DNA of 48,129 nucleotides, from assembly GCA_024276495.1 (NCBI GenBank), contig JAJRXC010000085.1, forward strand, positions 1 to 48,129, written 5' to 3'. How positions within the stretch are numbered: the stretch's first letter is position 1; every line of letters starts with the position of its first letter. This document shows, in pieces, positions 8,482-15,765 of the stretch. The notes below the pieces were generated by a model, which was not told where the DNA came from, ran no database searches, and was given only the letters and a program-made list of their open reading frames with translations. Source of the DNA: Actinomycetes bacterium. GTDB lineage: Bacteria > Actinomycetota > Acidimicrobiia > Acidimicrobiales > Aldehydirespiratoraceae. The position numbers were made by a program, and so were the translations under genes.

Positions 8482-9198
8482 TCAGAGCACCGCGTCGAGA
8501 ACGATTGCCACCATGTCGGAGAGGGAGCGCTCGCGGTCGTCGGGGCTCAGGGCGCCACCGGTCGTGAGGTCGTCGCTGACCGAACACACGGCCAGCGCGG
8601 CAGCGCCCCGCTCGATCGCGAGCCCGTAGAGCCCGGCCGTCTCCATCTCGACCGCCAGCACACCCATCCGCTTGATCGGCGCCATCGTCTCATCGAGGGA
8701 CAGGTTGGTGGGTCCGTAGAAGAGATCGGAGGTCATCAGGTTGCCGACGTGAACGGTCTTGCCGAGCGACTGTGCCGTGTCGACCGTCGCCCGCAGCAGC
8801 GCGTAGTCGGCGATCGCGGCGAAATCCCAGCCCTCGAATCGGGCCCGGTTCACGCCGGAGTCGGTGCAGGCGCCCATCCCGACAACCACGTCCATCAGCC
8901 CGAGGTGGGGTTGAAGCGAGCCGCAGCTACCGACCCGGACGAGCTGCTTCACGCCGTAGGTGTCGATCAGCTCCGACGCATAGATCGAAACCGAGGGAAT
9001 CCCCATCCCCGTGCCCATCACGGACACGGGCTTCCCCTCGTAGGTGCCGGTGAACCCCAGCACGTTGCGGACGGAGGTCACGAGCTCGGCATCGTCGAAG
9101 AACGTCCGGGCGATCCACTCGGCCCGAAGCGGGTCGCCCGGGAGAAGACATGTCTCGGCGAAGGCGTCGTCAGGAGCGGAGATATGGGGCGTCGGCAC
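8482..9198 (-). CDS. deoD: Purine-nucleoside phosphorylase, DeoD type
   Basis: Phosphorolytic cleavage of purine (deoxy)nucleosides in salvage. From the GTG at 9198 the protein is 238 aa and begins V-P-T-P-H-I-S-A, matching the normal DeoD N-terminus (T-P-H-I-N-A) and length, so the longer upstream frame is not used. Family landmarks are L-L-P-G-D-P-L-R-A (phosphate loop), F-T-G-T-Y-x-G-K, G-M-G-I-P-S, R-V-G-S-C-G, G-M-G-A-C-T-D-S, V-E-M-E-T-A-G-L-Y-G (base/ribose site) and S-V-S-D-D with the catalytic Asp. A TAGCCT box (9207-9212, minus strand) lies 8 nt before the start and no Shine-Dalgarno is visible, so leaderless expression is likely. Confidence 0.95.
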   Translation of the reverse strand: MPTPHISAPDDAFAETCLLPGDPLRAEWIARTFFDDAELVTSVRNVLGFTGTYEGKPVSVMGTGMGIPSVSIYASELIDTYGVKQLVRVGSCGSLQPHLGLMDVVVGMGACTDSGVNRARFEGWDFAAIADYALLRATVDTAQSLGKTVHVGNLMTSDLFYGPTNLSLDETMAPIKRMGVLAVEMETAGLYGLAIERGAAALAVCSVSDDLTTGGALSPDDRERSLSDMVAIVLDAVL

Positions 9199-9357
9199 GA
9201 TCCGACAGGCTAGCTCGCCATTGCTGCCCGGCACGCGAACGGGCCCCACGGGATCCGCGTTCGAAGTTGGTCCGGTTTGCGCCGATGGTGTGGGGGCGCG
9301 ACAATGGACGGCAAGTGATCGTGGTGTTGGGGCCGGCTTTCGGAAAACGAGAGTCGA

Positions 9358-10443
9358 GTGAAAGACCACGAGATCATGCGGCGATGGTTGGTTCTGTTGG
9401 CGGTGTTCGCGGTGGTGTCCACCGCGGCGCCTGCGAGCGGTGTCGGGGGATTCGGGGATGTCGAACCAGGCCGGTTCTACACGACCGCGGTGCAGTGGAT
9501 GGTCGACAACGACATCACCACCGGTACCAGTCGGGCGTGTTTCTCGCCTGACGATCCGGTCAGCCGTGCTCAGGCTGCCGCGTTCTTGTGGAGAATGGAG
9601 GGCTTTCCCACTGGTGCGCCGCCGCATCCGTTCCACGATGTGGTCGCGCCGTGGCAGCAGGCGCCGGTGTCGTGGATGGCCGACGAGGGCATCACGACCG
9701 GCACGTCGGCCACGACATTCAGCCCCGACGATCCCGTCACCCGCGGCCAGTTCGCGGCGTTCTCGTATCGCTGGAAGGGAGAACCGGCCACGACCGTCGA
9801 CGACGCCTCACCACTTTGTCTGGGCCGCGACGAGTTCAACGGCAGCCTCGCCCAAGGCTGGGACTGGTTTCTCGCCGCCGAGCATCCGCTCGCCAACGGC
9901 GTCGACGATGATCCGACGAAGTACGGCTTCACGACGATGCCCGGCTACCTCAGCATCACCGGGGGCGGCACCGGCGACGACTTCAGCCCGCGGCAGCTGC
10001 TACGCGACCCCGTGGCCGACGACTGCGTGATCGAGACCAGGGTGCGCATCGCCCCGTCCGCCAACTTCCAGCAGGCCGGACTCGTGGTTCGGCCCGACAC
10101 GGCCGTCGCCCCGGCCACCGGCAACGCCGTGACGATCGTTCGGGCCGCCTGCGACATCACCTCGCGTTGTGTGGGAGACGGCATCTACATGGACAACAGC
10201 TTCGACGGCAGTCCGCCCGACAGCGCGAGGGTCGCGCTGCCCGCCGGCACCGGCGACGTCTGGTTGCGGCTCCGTCACGTCGGCGGCACCTTCACCGGGT
10301 CGTACAGCACCGATGGAACGACGTGGACCGACCTCGCATCGCACGATCGCGACTTCGGCACACCGGTCTACGGGATCCTCACCGGGAACTCGGCCGCTCC
10401 CGTCGTCGCCGACTTCGACTACTTCATGGAGACACCCGCCTGA
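9358..10443 (+). CDS. Secreted protein: two SLH-like repeats plus DUF1349/concanavalin-like domain
   Basis: The 361-aa protein starts at GTG 9358, preceded by a GAGAG Shine-Dalgarno; ATG 9376 is an alternative start. It has a signal peptide (W-L-V-L-L-A-V-F-A-V-V-S-T-A-A-P-A-S). Two S-layer-homology-like repeats follow at about residues 33-82 and 88-137; both contain 'I-T-T-G-T-S', 'F-S-P-D-D-P-V-(S/T)-R' and an aromatic 'A-F-L-W-R'/'F-S-Y-R-W' end. After D-E-F-N-G-S-L, residues about 150-358 look like a DUF1349 beta-sandwich ('W-D-W-F-L', 'A-G-L-V-V-R-P-D', 'V-W-L-R-L-R-H-V-G-G-T-F-T-G-S-Y-S-T-D-G-T-T-W', 'D-F-D-Y-F'). It probably binds a surface polysaccharide. Whether the SLH repeats anchor it to the wall in this organism is inference. 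Confidence 0.8.
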   Translation: MKDHEIMRRWLVLLAVFAVVSTAAPASGVGGFGDVEPGRFYTTAVQWMVDNDITTGTSRACFSPDDPVSRAQAAAFLWRMEGFPTGAPPHPFHDVVAPWQQAPVSWMADEGITTGTSATTFSPDDPVTRGQFAAFSYRWKGEPATTVDDASPLCLGRDEFNGSLAQGWDWFLAAEHPLANGVDDDPTKYGFTTMPGYLSITGGGTGDDFSPRQLLRDPVADDCVIETRVRIAPSANFQQAGLVVRPDTAVAPATGNAVTIVRAACDITSRCVGDGIYMDNSFDGSPPDSARVALPAGTGDVWLRLRHVGGTFTGSYSTDGTTWTDLASHDRDFGTPVYGILTGNSAAPVVADFDYFMETPA

Positions 10444-10463
10444 TCGTCGGCGGTCACGCGATG

Positions 10464-10484
10464 CCGGTTGCTTCGTTCAACCGG
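10464..10484. terminator. Hairpin between convergent genes, possible bidirectional terminator
   Basis: CCGGTTG and CAACCGG form a perfect 7-bp stem around CTTCGTT. It lies between the stop of the secreted SLH protein and the last codons of the minus-strand membrane protein. Neither strand has a clear T-run after the stem, so it may be a weak or Rho-assisted terminator. Confidence 0.4.
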
Positions 10485-11565
10485 TTGCGACGAGCTCGAC
10501 GGTGTCGAGCATGATCCCGCCGAACAACTCGAGAAACAGGGTGACCTCGACCGTCGAGCCGCCGTCGACCGTGATTCCCGACAACGTGAACAACACCTGT
10601 TGGGGGGTGATCCACTCCTTCGTGACGCTCACGCCCGGCGGGGCGGAAACGACCTTCACCGCGCCGTCGTCGCCGAAGATGACCTCCCAACGGGTGCCGT
10701 CGGCGAGCACGACGACGATCGACTCCGAGAAGTCGCTTCCGGCCGCGGCCTGTGTCGCCTGGGCGTCGCCCGCGTGGCTGACGGTGATCCGGCTGCCCTC
10801 CGATGTCGACGACACGCTGAGGCCGACGAGATCCGCGGCGTCCTGCAGGACCCCGGCGTTTCCCCCTTCACCCTCTCGGGTCCTGTCGATCGGGTCGAAG
10901 GTGTCCCAGGGTTCGAAATCGGCGCGCGCGTCGTCGGTGGACCATCCTGTGTCCCGATCGCGGGCTCCCTCCACGTCGGGCGCCTCGTCGATCTCGGCCG
11001 CCGGCTCCGCCACCTCGGGCGCCTCGTCGTCGGTCAGCGTCAGATAGAGACCGACGGCCAGAACGAGGCCGATGATGCCCCCGAATCCGACAGCCAGCGT
11101 TTTCGGGGTGATCTTCGAGGCAGGGTCGTCCGCAGGCGCGCCAGAGGGCTCGTAGTCGGGATCGGCGTCGTCCCACGCCTCGCTGTGCACGCTGCCGTCG
11201 GGCAACGTGATGTGGGTCCGCGCCATGGACGCGAACTCGGGAGCGGGCTCGCCGCCCGTCCCGGGATCTCCAACCGATTCCTCGTCGAGACGACGCCATC
11301 CGCGAAACAGCGTGCGTTGGATGTCCGGGCCCAGCCGGCCGAACTCCCACGCCCAGTCGGTGTCCTCCGACGGCTTCACCGTGGGATACGGCTGCGCCGA
11401 CCTCCACAACGCCGTGAGCCCATCCACGAGATCCTCGTTGACGTTCGCCGGATCCTGTCCGAGGATGTCGCGGAACAGCTCGCCGACCGTCTCGCTGAAC
11501 CATTGCTGCTTGCCCGCCGCGTCCAGCTTCTCGAAGGCACTCTCGTCGGGCACGTTGAGCGGCAC
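10477..11565 (-). CDS. Single-pass membrane protein of unknown function
   Basis: The 362-aa protein starts at GTG (V-P-L-N-V-P-D-E-S). The N-terminal part (1-150) is soluble and Trp/Asp-rich with no recognised motif. One membrane helix lies at about residues 155-177 (T-L-A-V-G-F-G-G-I-I-G-L-V-L-A-V-G-L-Y-L). An acidic Pro/Glu/Asp linker follows, then a beta-rich domain (about 240-362) with 'R-I-T-V-S-H-A-G-D', 'V-V-L-A-D-G-T-R-W-E-V' and a final 'S-T-V-E-V-T-L-F-L-E-L-F-G-G'. The topology suggests a cytoplasmic N-terminus and an exported C-terminal domain. I do not recognise the family, and the neighbours give no functional hint. Confidence 0.75.
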   Translation of the reverse strand: MPLNVPDESAFEKLDAAGKQQWFSETVGELFRDILGQDPANVNEDLVDGLTALWRSAQPYPTVKPSEDTDWAWEFGRLGPDIQRTLFRGWRRLDEESVGDPGTGGEPAPEFASMARTHITLPDGSVHSEAWDDADPDYEPSGAPADDPASKITPKTLAVGFGGIIGLVLAVGLYLTLTDDEAPEVAEPAAEIDEAPDVEGARDRDTGWSTDDARADFEPWDTFDPIDRTREGEGGNAGVLQDAADLVGLSVSSTSEGSRITVSHAGDAQATQAAAGSDFSESIVVVLADGTRWEVIFGDDGAVKVVSAPPGVSVTKEWITPQQVLFTLSGITVDGGSTVEVTLFLELFGGIMLDTVELVATG

Positions 11566-11651
11566 ACCAACTCCATGACGTCTGGGGCCCGCACGTTAGC
11601 CCATCGACGGTGCGTGCCTTTCGTCTCGCCGCGACCGGGCGGCGCGATCGC

Positions 11652-12434
11652 TCAACTCGTTCGCCCGTAGAAAGTCGCCAGGGCCCGCTCGGACAGTCCG
11701 ATGCCGGGTTCGTCGTTGAACGCGAAGACGACGAGCATCCGGGTGACGGATCCCACCGTGGGCGTGACCCGGTGCAGGGCGTCGCGGCCGCGGAAGACCA
11801 CGAGATCGCCGGGATCGAACCGCAGGTGCCGGGCCGGTTCGTTCCCCTCCAGCACCGCCGCGACGCGCGGGTAGCCCATGTCGCCGCCGGCCGAGTCACG
11901 TGCCGCCGGGACGTACTCGAACCTTCCGCCGCCGTCGGCGGCCCGCAGGAGCACGGTCACCGCGAACGAGGAGTTGTCGAAGTGCCAGCCGAGCTCCCGC
12001 CCGGCCGACGCGAAGTGCACGTTGATCGACGAGAGATCGTCGTCGTAGGGGTAGATCCCGTCGATCCCGAGAACGCCGCAGAGAAAGGCCCGAAATGTCG
12101 GATCGGCCTGGATCTCCCGGAGAGGGGAGTCGGCGGGTATCTGATCGTCGGCGATGAGACCTTTGCTGCTCACGACCTGCCGGTTGTACGGATGCTCGGC
12201 GGGGAGGGCGGGGTCCGGCGCGGTGAGGTAGACGTTGTGGGTCTCCCGGGCGTAGAAGGCGTTGGCCTCCTGCGGCTCCGACTCGGCGACGACCGCGGCG
12301 AGCGCCGCCGCCGTGAGAAAGCCGTGGACGACGAGTGCCCCGTCTTCCTCGAGCCGCTTCCGACACTCCCGGATGTAGCGCTCGTCGCCGAGATGATGGC
12401 GATCGGTGTCGAGCAGAGGGGTGGTCGTGTCCAC
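11652..12434 (-). CDS. 2-Oxoglutarate/Fe(II)-dependent oxygenase
   Basis: The 260-aa protein has the jelly-roll Fe(II) facial triad: G-W-H-F-D (His151, Asp153) and A-L-H-R-V-T-P (His221), with Arg232 (T-R-M-L) eleven residues on as the usual 2-oxoglutarate anchor. The 'L-V-V-F-R-G-R-D-A-L-H-R-V-T-P' segment is characteristic. Overall layout resembles the HalD/ArpA-like subgroup that hydroxylates free amino acids or small metabolites, but the substrate cannot be read from the sequence. The start is GTG. A TACACT box at 12442-12447 (minus strand) lies 7 nt upstream, so the transcript is probably leaderless. It is divergent from the glutaredoxin operon. Confidence 0.85.
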   Translation of the reverse strand: MDTTTPLLDTDRHHLGDERYIRECRKRLEEDGALVVHGFLTAAALAAVVAESEPQEANAFYARETHNVYLTAPDPALPAEHPYNRQVVSSKGLIADDQIPADSPLREIQADPTFRAFLCGVLGIDGIYPYDDDLSSINVHFASAGRELGWHFDNSSFAVTVLLRAADGGGRFEYVPAARDSAGGDMGYPRVAAVLEGNEPARHLRFDPGDLVVFRGRDALHRVTPTVGSVTRMLVVFAFNDEPGIGLSERALATFYGRTS

Positions 12435-12562
12435 GAGCCCGAGTGTAGAGATCCGGCCGAGGCCCGCGCCGCGCCGTCGATGGGCACTCCGGCACCCGCC
12501 CTGCAGCGGTTCGGGACGTTCGACCCATCCTGGCCCGGTCGGGCTCGTCGTACGGTTTCCTC

Positions 12563-12859
12563 GTGGGTCAGACCGACCAGGACGTGCGCCCGAAAGTCGT
12601 CACCCTCGTGACGAGCTCCGGTTGCCACCTGTGCGAGATGGCCAAGGACGTTTTGGCCGCCGTCGCCCGTGACCACCCCCTCACTGTCGAGGAGGTCGAC
12701 CTCGCCTCCGACTCCGGCCAACGCCTCGCCCGCACCCACCGCATGCCGTTCCCGCCCATGGTGCTGATCGACGGGCACGTCCATGCGCACGGTCGCGTGT
12801 CCGAGAAAAAGCTCCGTCGGTTCCTCGAACAAACCGCCGCCGTGAGCGAGGGAACTTGA
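12563..12859 (+). CDS. Glutaredoxin-like (DUF836-type) thiol protein
   Basis: The 98-aa protein starts at GTG. It has a thioredoxin-fold N-terminus V-V-T-L-V-T-S-S-G-C-H-L-C-E-M-A with redox pair C-H-L-C and a cis-Pro region M-P-F-P-P-M-V-L-I-D-G, the pattern of small glutaredoxin-like proteins. Its TGA at 12857-12859 is followed one base later by the ATG of the CcdA/DsbD-like gene, so the two are coupled. A TACGGT box at 12551-12556 lies 6 nt before the start codon, consistent with a leaderless operon promoter. It probably passes electrons within the same thiol relay as the two downstream genes. Confidence 0.85.
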   Translation: MGQTDQDVRPKVVTLVTSSGCHLCEMAKDVLAAVARDHPLTVEEVDLASDSGQRLARTHRMPFPPMVLIDGHVHAHGRVSEKKLRRFLEQTAAVSEGT

Positions 12860-12860
12860 G

Positions 12861-13784
12861 ATGGGAGGCGTCTTCCTCGGCGGTTCCCTGACCGCCGCGT
12901 TCTTCGCCGGCGTCATCGCCTTGTTCGCTCCGTGCTGCATCGTCTTCATGTTCCCGTCGTACCTTTCGGTGGCGATCCGGAATCGCCGCCGCCGTCTCGT
13001 CACCCTCACCTTCGTCTTCGCGGCCGGGATCTCAGTGGTTCTCCTGCCGGTCACGCTCGGTGTCAGCGCGCTGTCCCGGTCGCTCCTGCGCTACCACGGG
13101 CCCCTCTACGCGGCCGGAGGCAGCCTGCTCATCCTCCTCGCCGTGCTCGCCGTGATCGGCAAGACCTGGATGTTGCCCATCATGCGACACGCTCCCGACG
13201 TCAGCCGGACCGACGGAGGAAGCGTGTTCGCGCTCGGCGTGTTCTCGGGCGCCGCGAGCGCATGTTGCGCACCGGTGCTCGCCGGCGTCGTCACCTTGTC
13301 CGCCGTATCACCGAGCCTTTGGCAGAGCACCGCCATGGGGCTCGCCTACGTGTTCGGGATGGTCTTCCCCCTGGTCGTGCTGACCGCGATCTGGGACCGG
13401 GCCGGCCTGGCGGACCGGCCCGGCATCCGGGGACGCGTCGTTCGCTGGCATCTCGGCGCGAAGACGTTCACGACGAACAGCTTCGACCTCCTCGCCGCCG
13501 CGTTGTTCTCGATCATGGGCGTGCTGTTGTGGATCATCGCCCTCACCGGAGCCTCGGTTGCGACCGGCTTCCAGGACGACCTGACCGTCTGGCTCCAGGA
13601 CCGCTTCCGGCCGATCGTCGACCTCCTCGAGCCCGTCCCCAACGTCGTCGCCGGTCTCGTGCTCGTGGCCATCGCGGTCGGCGCGGTCGCGTTCACCGGT
13701 CGACCCCGACCCGGGGCCGAAGACTCCCAAGGATGTGATCACGATGACGAACCGGCAACGGCGCAATCAACCTCACCACGCTAG
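12861..13784 (+). CDS. CcdA/DsbD-family transmembrane thiol-disulfide electron transporter
   Basis: The 307-aa polytopic protein has about seven membrane helices. The family cysteines are in helix 1 (F-A-P-C-C-I-V-F) and the helix-4 region (S-A-C-C-A-P-V-L-A-G), the paired-helix arrangement of CcdA/DsbD. Such proteins move reducing equivalents from cytoplasmic thioredoxin-like proteins to extracytoplasmic partners. Here both ends of the relay are encoded alongside: the glutaredoxin-like protein upstream and the membrane-anchored redoxin downstream. Each motif has two adjacent cysteines (C-C) rather than one, which is unusual. The C-terminal tail overlaps the start of the redoxin gene. Confidence 0.88.
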   Translation: MGGVFLGGSLTAAFFAGVIALFAPCCIVFMFPSYLSVAIRNRRRRLVTLTFVFAAGISVVLLPVTLGVSALSRSLLRYHGPLYAAGGSLLILLAVLAVIGKTWMLPIMRHAPDVSRTDGGSVFALGVFSGAASACCAPVLAGVVTLSAVSPSLWQSTAMGLAYVFGMVFPLVVLTAIWDRAGLADRPGIRGRVVRWHLGAKTFTTNSFDLLAAALFSIMGVLLWIIALTGASVATGFQDDLTVWLQDRFRPIVDLLEPVPNVVAGLVLVAIAVGAVAFTGRPRPGAEDSQGCDHDDEPATAQSTSPR

Positions 13785-14319
13785 GCGGCGACGATCGCCC
13801 TGGCCCTGGATCGGCGTGCTCGTCCCGCTCGCCGCGATCGCCGTCTTGGTGATCCTCGGCTCCGGCGATGACGAGACGACAGACGCCACCACCGCGTCGA
13901 CGGCCATGATGTTCGAGCTACCGACGACCGACGGCACGACCTTCGCGCTCCGAGACGCCCTCGCCGAATCCGACGTGCTCCTCTACTTCTCCATGGGCGT
14001 CGGGTGCGACGGCTGCTTCGCCCAGATTCCCGAGGTCGCCGACGCGCTCGACCAGCGAGGTATCACCCTCGTCCCGGTGATGGTGCAAGACGCCGACCTC
14101 GTCGATCGGGCCGCTGCCGCGTGGGGCATCGACCGGCCGATCGTCATCGATGCGGACCGCTCGGTGTCCGACGCCTACGGAATGCTCGGCATCAACGGGC
14201 ACGACGATCGCCCGTTTCACAGCATCGCCCTCGTGACCCAGGACGGCACGACATCGTTCGTCAAACACTACGAGACGATGTTCGTGGAGGCCGAACAGAT
14301 GCTGGCCGACCTGTTCTAG
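13744..14319 (+). CDS. Membrane-anchored redoxin (AhpC/TSA-TlpA-like)
   Basis: The 191-aa protein has a Trp-rich N-terminal anchor (about residues 20-38, W-I-G-V-L-V-P-L-A-A-I-A-V-L-V-I-L) and then a thioredoxin-fold domain. The active site is G-V-G-C-D-G-C-F, a C-x-x-C with an unusual D-G spacer. I chose ATG 13744 rather than GTG 13735 because AAGGA at 13729-13733 is 10 nt from the ATG but only 1 nt from the GTG. It overlaps the CcdA/DsbD-like gene by 41 bp, so translation is coupled. Predicted role: extracytoplasmic disulfide reduction fed by the upstream transporter. Confidence 0.85.
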   Translation: MTNRQRRNQPHHARRRRSPWPWIGVLVPLAAIAVLVILGSGDDETTDATTASTAMMFELPTTDGTTFALRDALAESDVLLYFSMGVGCDGCFAQIPEVADALDQRGITLVPVMVQDADLVDRAAAAWGIDRPIVIDADRSVSDAYGMLGINGHDDRPFHSIALVTQDGTTSFVKHYETMFVEAEQMLADLF

Positions 14320-14411
14320 CAGGGTCACGAATACAAGGGCTGCGAGAGCGGTTCGGCCTGGTCAGGGTGACGTCGCTCGCTGCTGGGGGCGGACAGTCGA
14401 TCTGCCGCTAC

Positions 14412-14440
14412 TTGACCATCATTGACTACCCACATAGGGT
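14412..14440 (+). promoter_or_regulatory. Sigma-A-type promoter giving a leaderless TetR transcript
   Basis: TTGACC (14412-14417), a 17-bp spacer and TAGGGT (14435-14440). Seven bases separate the -10 box from ATG 14448, so transcription should begin at the start codon. No Shine-Dalgarno precedes the ATG. Confidence 0.7.
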
Positions 14441-14447
14441 ATCGAAT

Positions 14448-15116
14448 ATGACGGAGCGTCGGGAGTACGACAACCGTCGGCGGGCGGAAGCCGCCGAAGC
14501 GACACGCCGGCGGATCCTCGACGCAGCCGGCACGTGCTTCGGCGAATCCGGATACGGGGCGACAACGCTCACAGCTGTGGCCGAACGTGCGAGCGTCTCG
14601 GTCGAGACCATCAAGAAGACCTTCGCCACCAAACCCGAGCTCCTCCGCCGATGGTTCGACGCGTGCGTCGCCGGCCCCGAGGCTGTTCCGGTGGCGAACG
14701 CGGCGTGGCTCGATGAGCTGCTCGAGATGCCGAGTTTCGGGGAACGCGCTGACCGACTCGCCGCCTGGCTCACCGAAGTGTTCCAGCGCTCAGCCGTCGC
14801 CGTTTCGGTGATGACAGCGGCGGCTCACACCGATCCCGACATCGCGAACCTGTGGGCCGGGGAACGACAACGCCGCTTCGCCGACGTCGCCACCATCGTG
14901 CCGCTTGTACTGGGTGACGAGATCCCGGCCATACCGTTCGACGATCTCGTCGATGCGTTGTACGCGCTGAGCGAGGCCCACGTCTACCTCGTCCTCGTTG
15001 AAGAACGACGCTGGACAGCGCGGCAGTACCGCGACTGGCTTGCCGGAACGATCAAACAGCTCGTCGCCGGGCCATCCACCACCAACCCCCGAGAGACATC
15101 CCAGGAGAAGCCATGA
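14448..15116 (+). CDS. TetR-family transcriptional regulator
   Basis: The 222-aa protein has an N-terminal TetR helix-turn-helix at about residues 17-62: 'T-R-R-R-I-L-D-A-A-G-T-C-F-G-E-S-G-Y-G-A-T', 'V-A-E-R-A-S-V-S-V-E-T-I' and 'F-A-T-K-P-E-L-L'. The C-terminal helical ligand domain is not recognisable to a subfamily. The frame is open much further upstream, but the promoter placed exactly at ATG 14448 and the family N-terminus fix the start there. Its TGA overlaps the ATG of the cupin gene (ATGA at 15113-15116), so the two are co-translated and the cupin is probably part of its response. Confidence 0.9.
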   Translation: MTERREYDNRRRAEAAEATRRRILDAAGTCFGESGYGATTLTAVAERASVSVETIKKTFATKPELLRRWFDACVAGPEAVPVANAAWLDELLEMPSFGERADRLAAWLTEVFQRSAVAVSVMTAAAHTDPDIANLWAGERQRRFADVATIVPLVLGDEIPAIPFDDLVDALYALSEAHVYLVLVEERRWTARQYRDWLAGTIKQLVAGPSTTNPRETSQEKP

Positions 15117-15616
15117 ACTCGCCACCAGCCGACGCTGAACCGATCCTGACCCGATCGCCGGAACCGTACGTCGTTGGCCAAACCGAGATTCGTCTGCTGA
15201 GCGGCACGCACACCGGCGCCTCGATCGGCGCGATCGACTATGTCGTCGCGCCAGGATTCGGTCCTCCGCCAATCCTGCATCGCCACACACGAGAGGACGC
15301 GGGGTGGTTCATTCTCGACGGAGAGATCGAGTTCGTCTTCGATGGCGACCATGTCGTTCGAGCCGAAGCCGGCGACAGCGTGGTTCATCCTCGTGGCTGC
15401 TGGTTTCGTTGGCGCAACGCCAACGCCGATCGGAGTGCTCGTGCCATCTGCTAGTTCTCCCCGGCCGGGTTCGAACAGTTCTTCGTCGACATGGCCACTC
15501 GGGCCAGGAGCCACGTCGAGTCCGGCGGCACCGTTGAGACGTTCGGCCCGACGCTCGCGCAGCTCCGCCACGAGTACGGCGACGAAACGCACCCCGACGC
15601 TGAGGAGATGAGCTGA
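15113..15616 (+). pseudogene. Cupin-domain gene interrupted by an in-frame TAG
   Basis: The frame starts in an ATGA overlap with the TetR gene and reads a cupin: 'P-P-P-I-L-H-R-H-T-R-E-D-A-G-W-F-I-L-D-G-E-I-E-F' with the metal-binding His pair, then 'A-G-D-S-V-V-H-P-R-G-C-W-F-R-W-R-N'. It stops at TAG (15452-15454, codon 114). The same frame continues without gap or shift as 'F-S-P-A-G-F-E-Q-F-F-V-D-M' and runs to TGA 15614-15616 (167 codons). F-S-P-A-G-F-E-x-F-F is the normal C-terminal helix of this cupin subfamily, so the TAG lies inside a once-intact gene. The cause is a nonsense mutation, a base-call error, or less likely suppression. The 113-aa product would keep the metal site but lack the last helix. 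Confidence 0.75.
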
Positions 15617-15765
15617 TGGCGTTGTCGACGACGTCTCGCCCGCCTTTGATCTCCGGTCTCAGCCGGATCGGCGAGTGCCTGATCACACTTCGAACTTCAC
15701 CGGTTGACGTCGGGCAGCGCGACGGTTCATGGGTGGTGCAGGACGCCGGGCGGTTCCCGGACCGG
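15617..15765 (+). other. Gap after the cupin gene; possible remnant of a third operon gene
   Basis: An ATG at 15616 overlaps the cupin TGA (TGATG) and opens a frame with a plausible protein beginning (M-A-L-S-T-T-S-R-P-P and, further on, Q-R-D-G-S-W-V-V-Q-D). The frame then runs into the antisense strand of aidB, where it is only a shadow. It may be the start of a truncated gene or chance. Nothing else is visible here. Confidence 0.25.

Noticed and set aside
9199-9636. N-terminal extension of the purine nucleoside phosphorylase frame to 384 aa.
   Set aside because: DeoD proteins are about 235-240 aa and begin with T-P-H-I; the extension is low-complexity and overlaps the next gene's promoter and start.
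14004-14447. Upstream extension of the TetR frame to 370 aa.
   Set aside because: It would lie inside the redoxin gene in another frame; the promoter and family N-terminus place the start at 14448.
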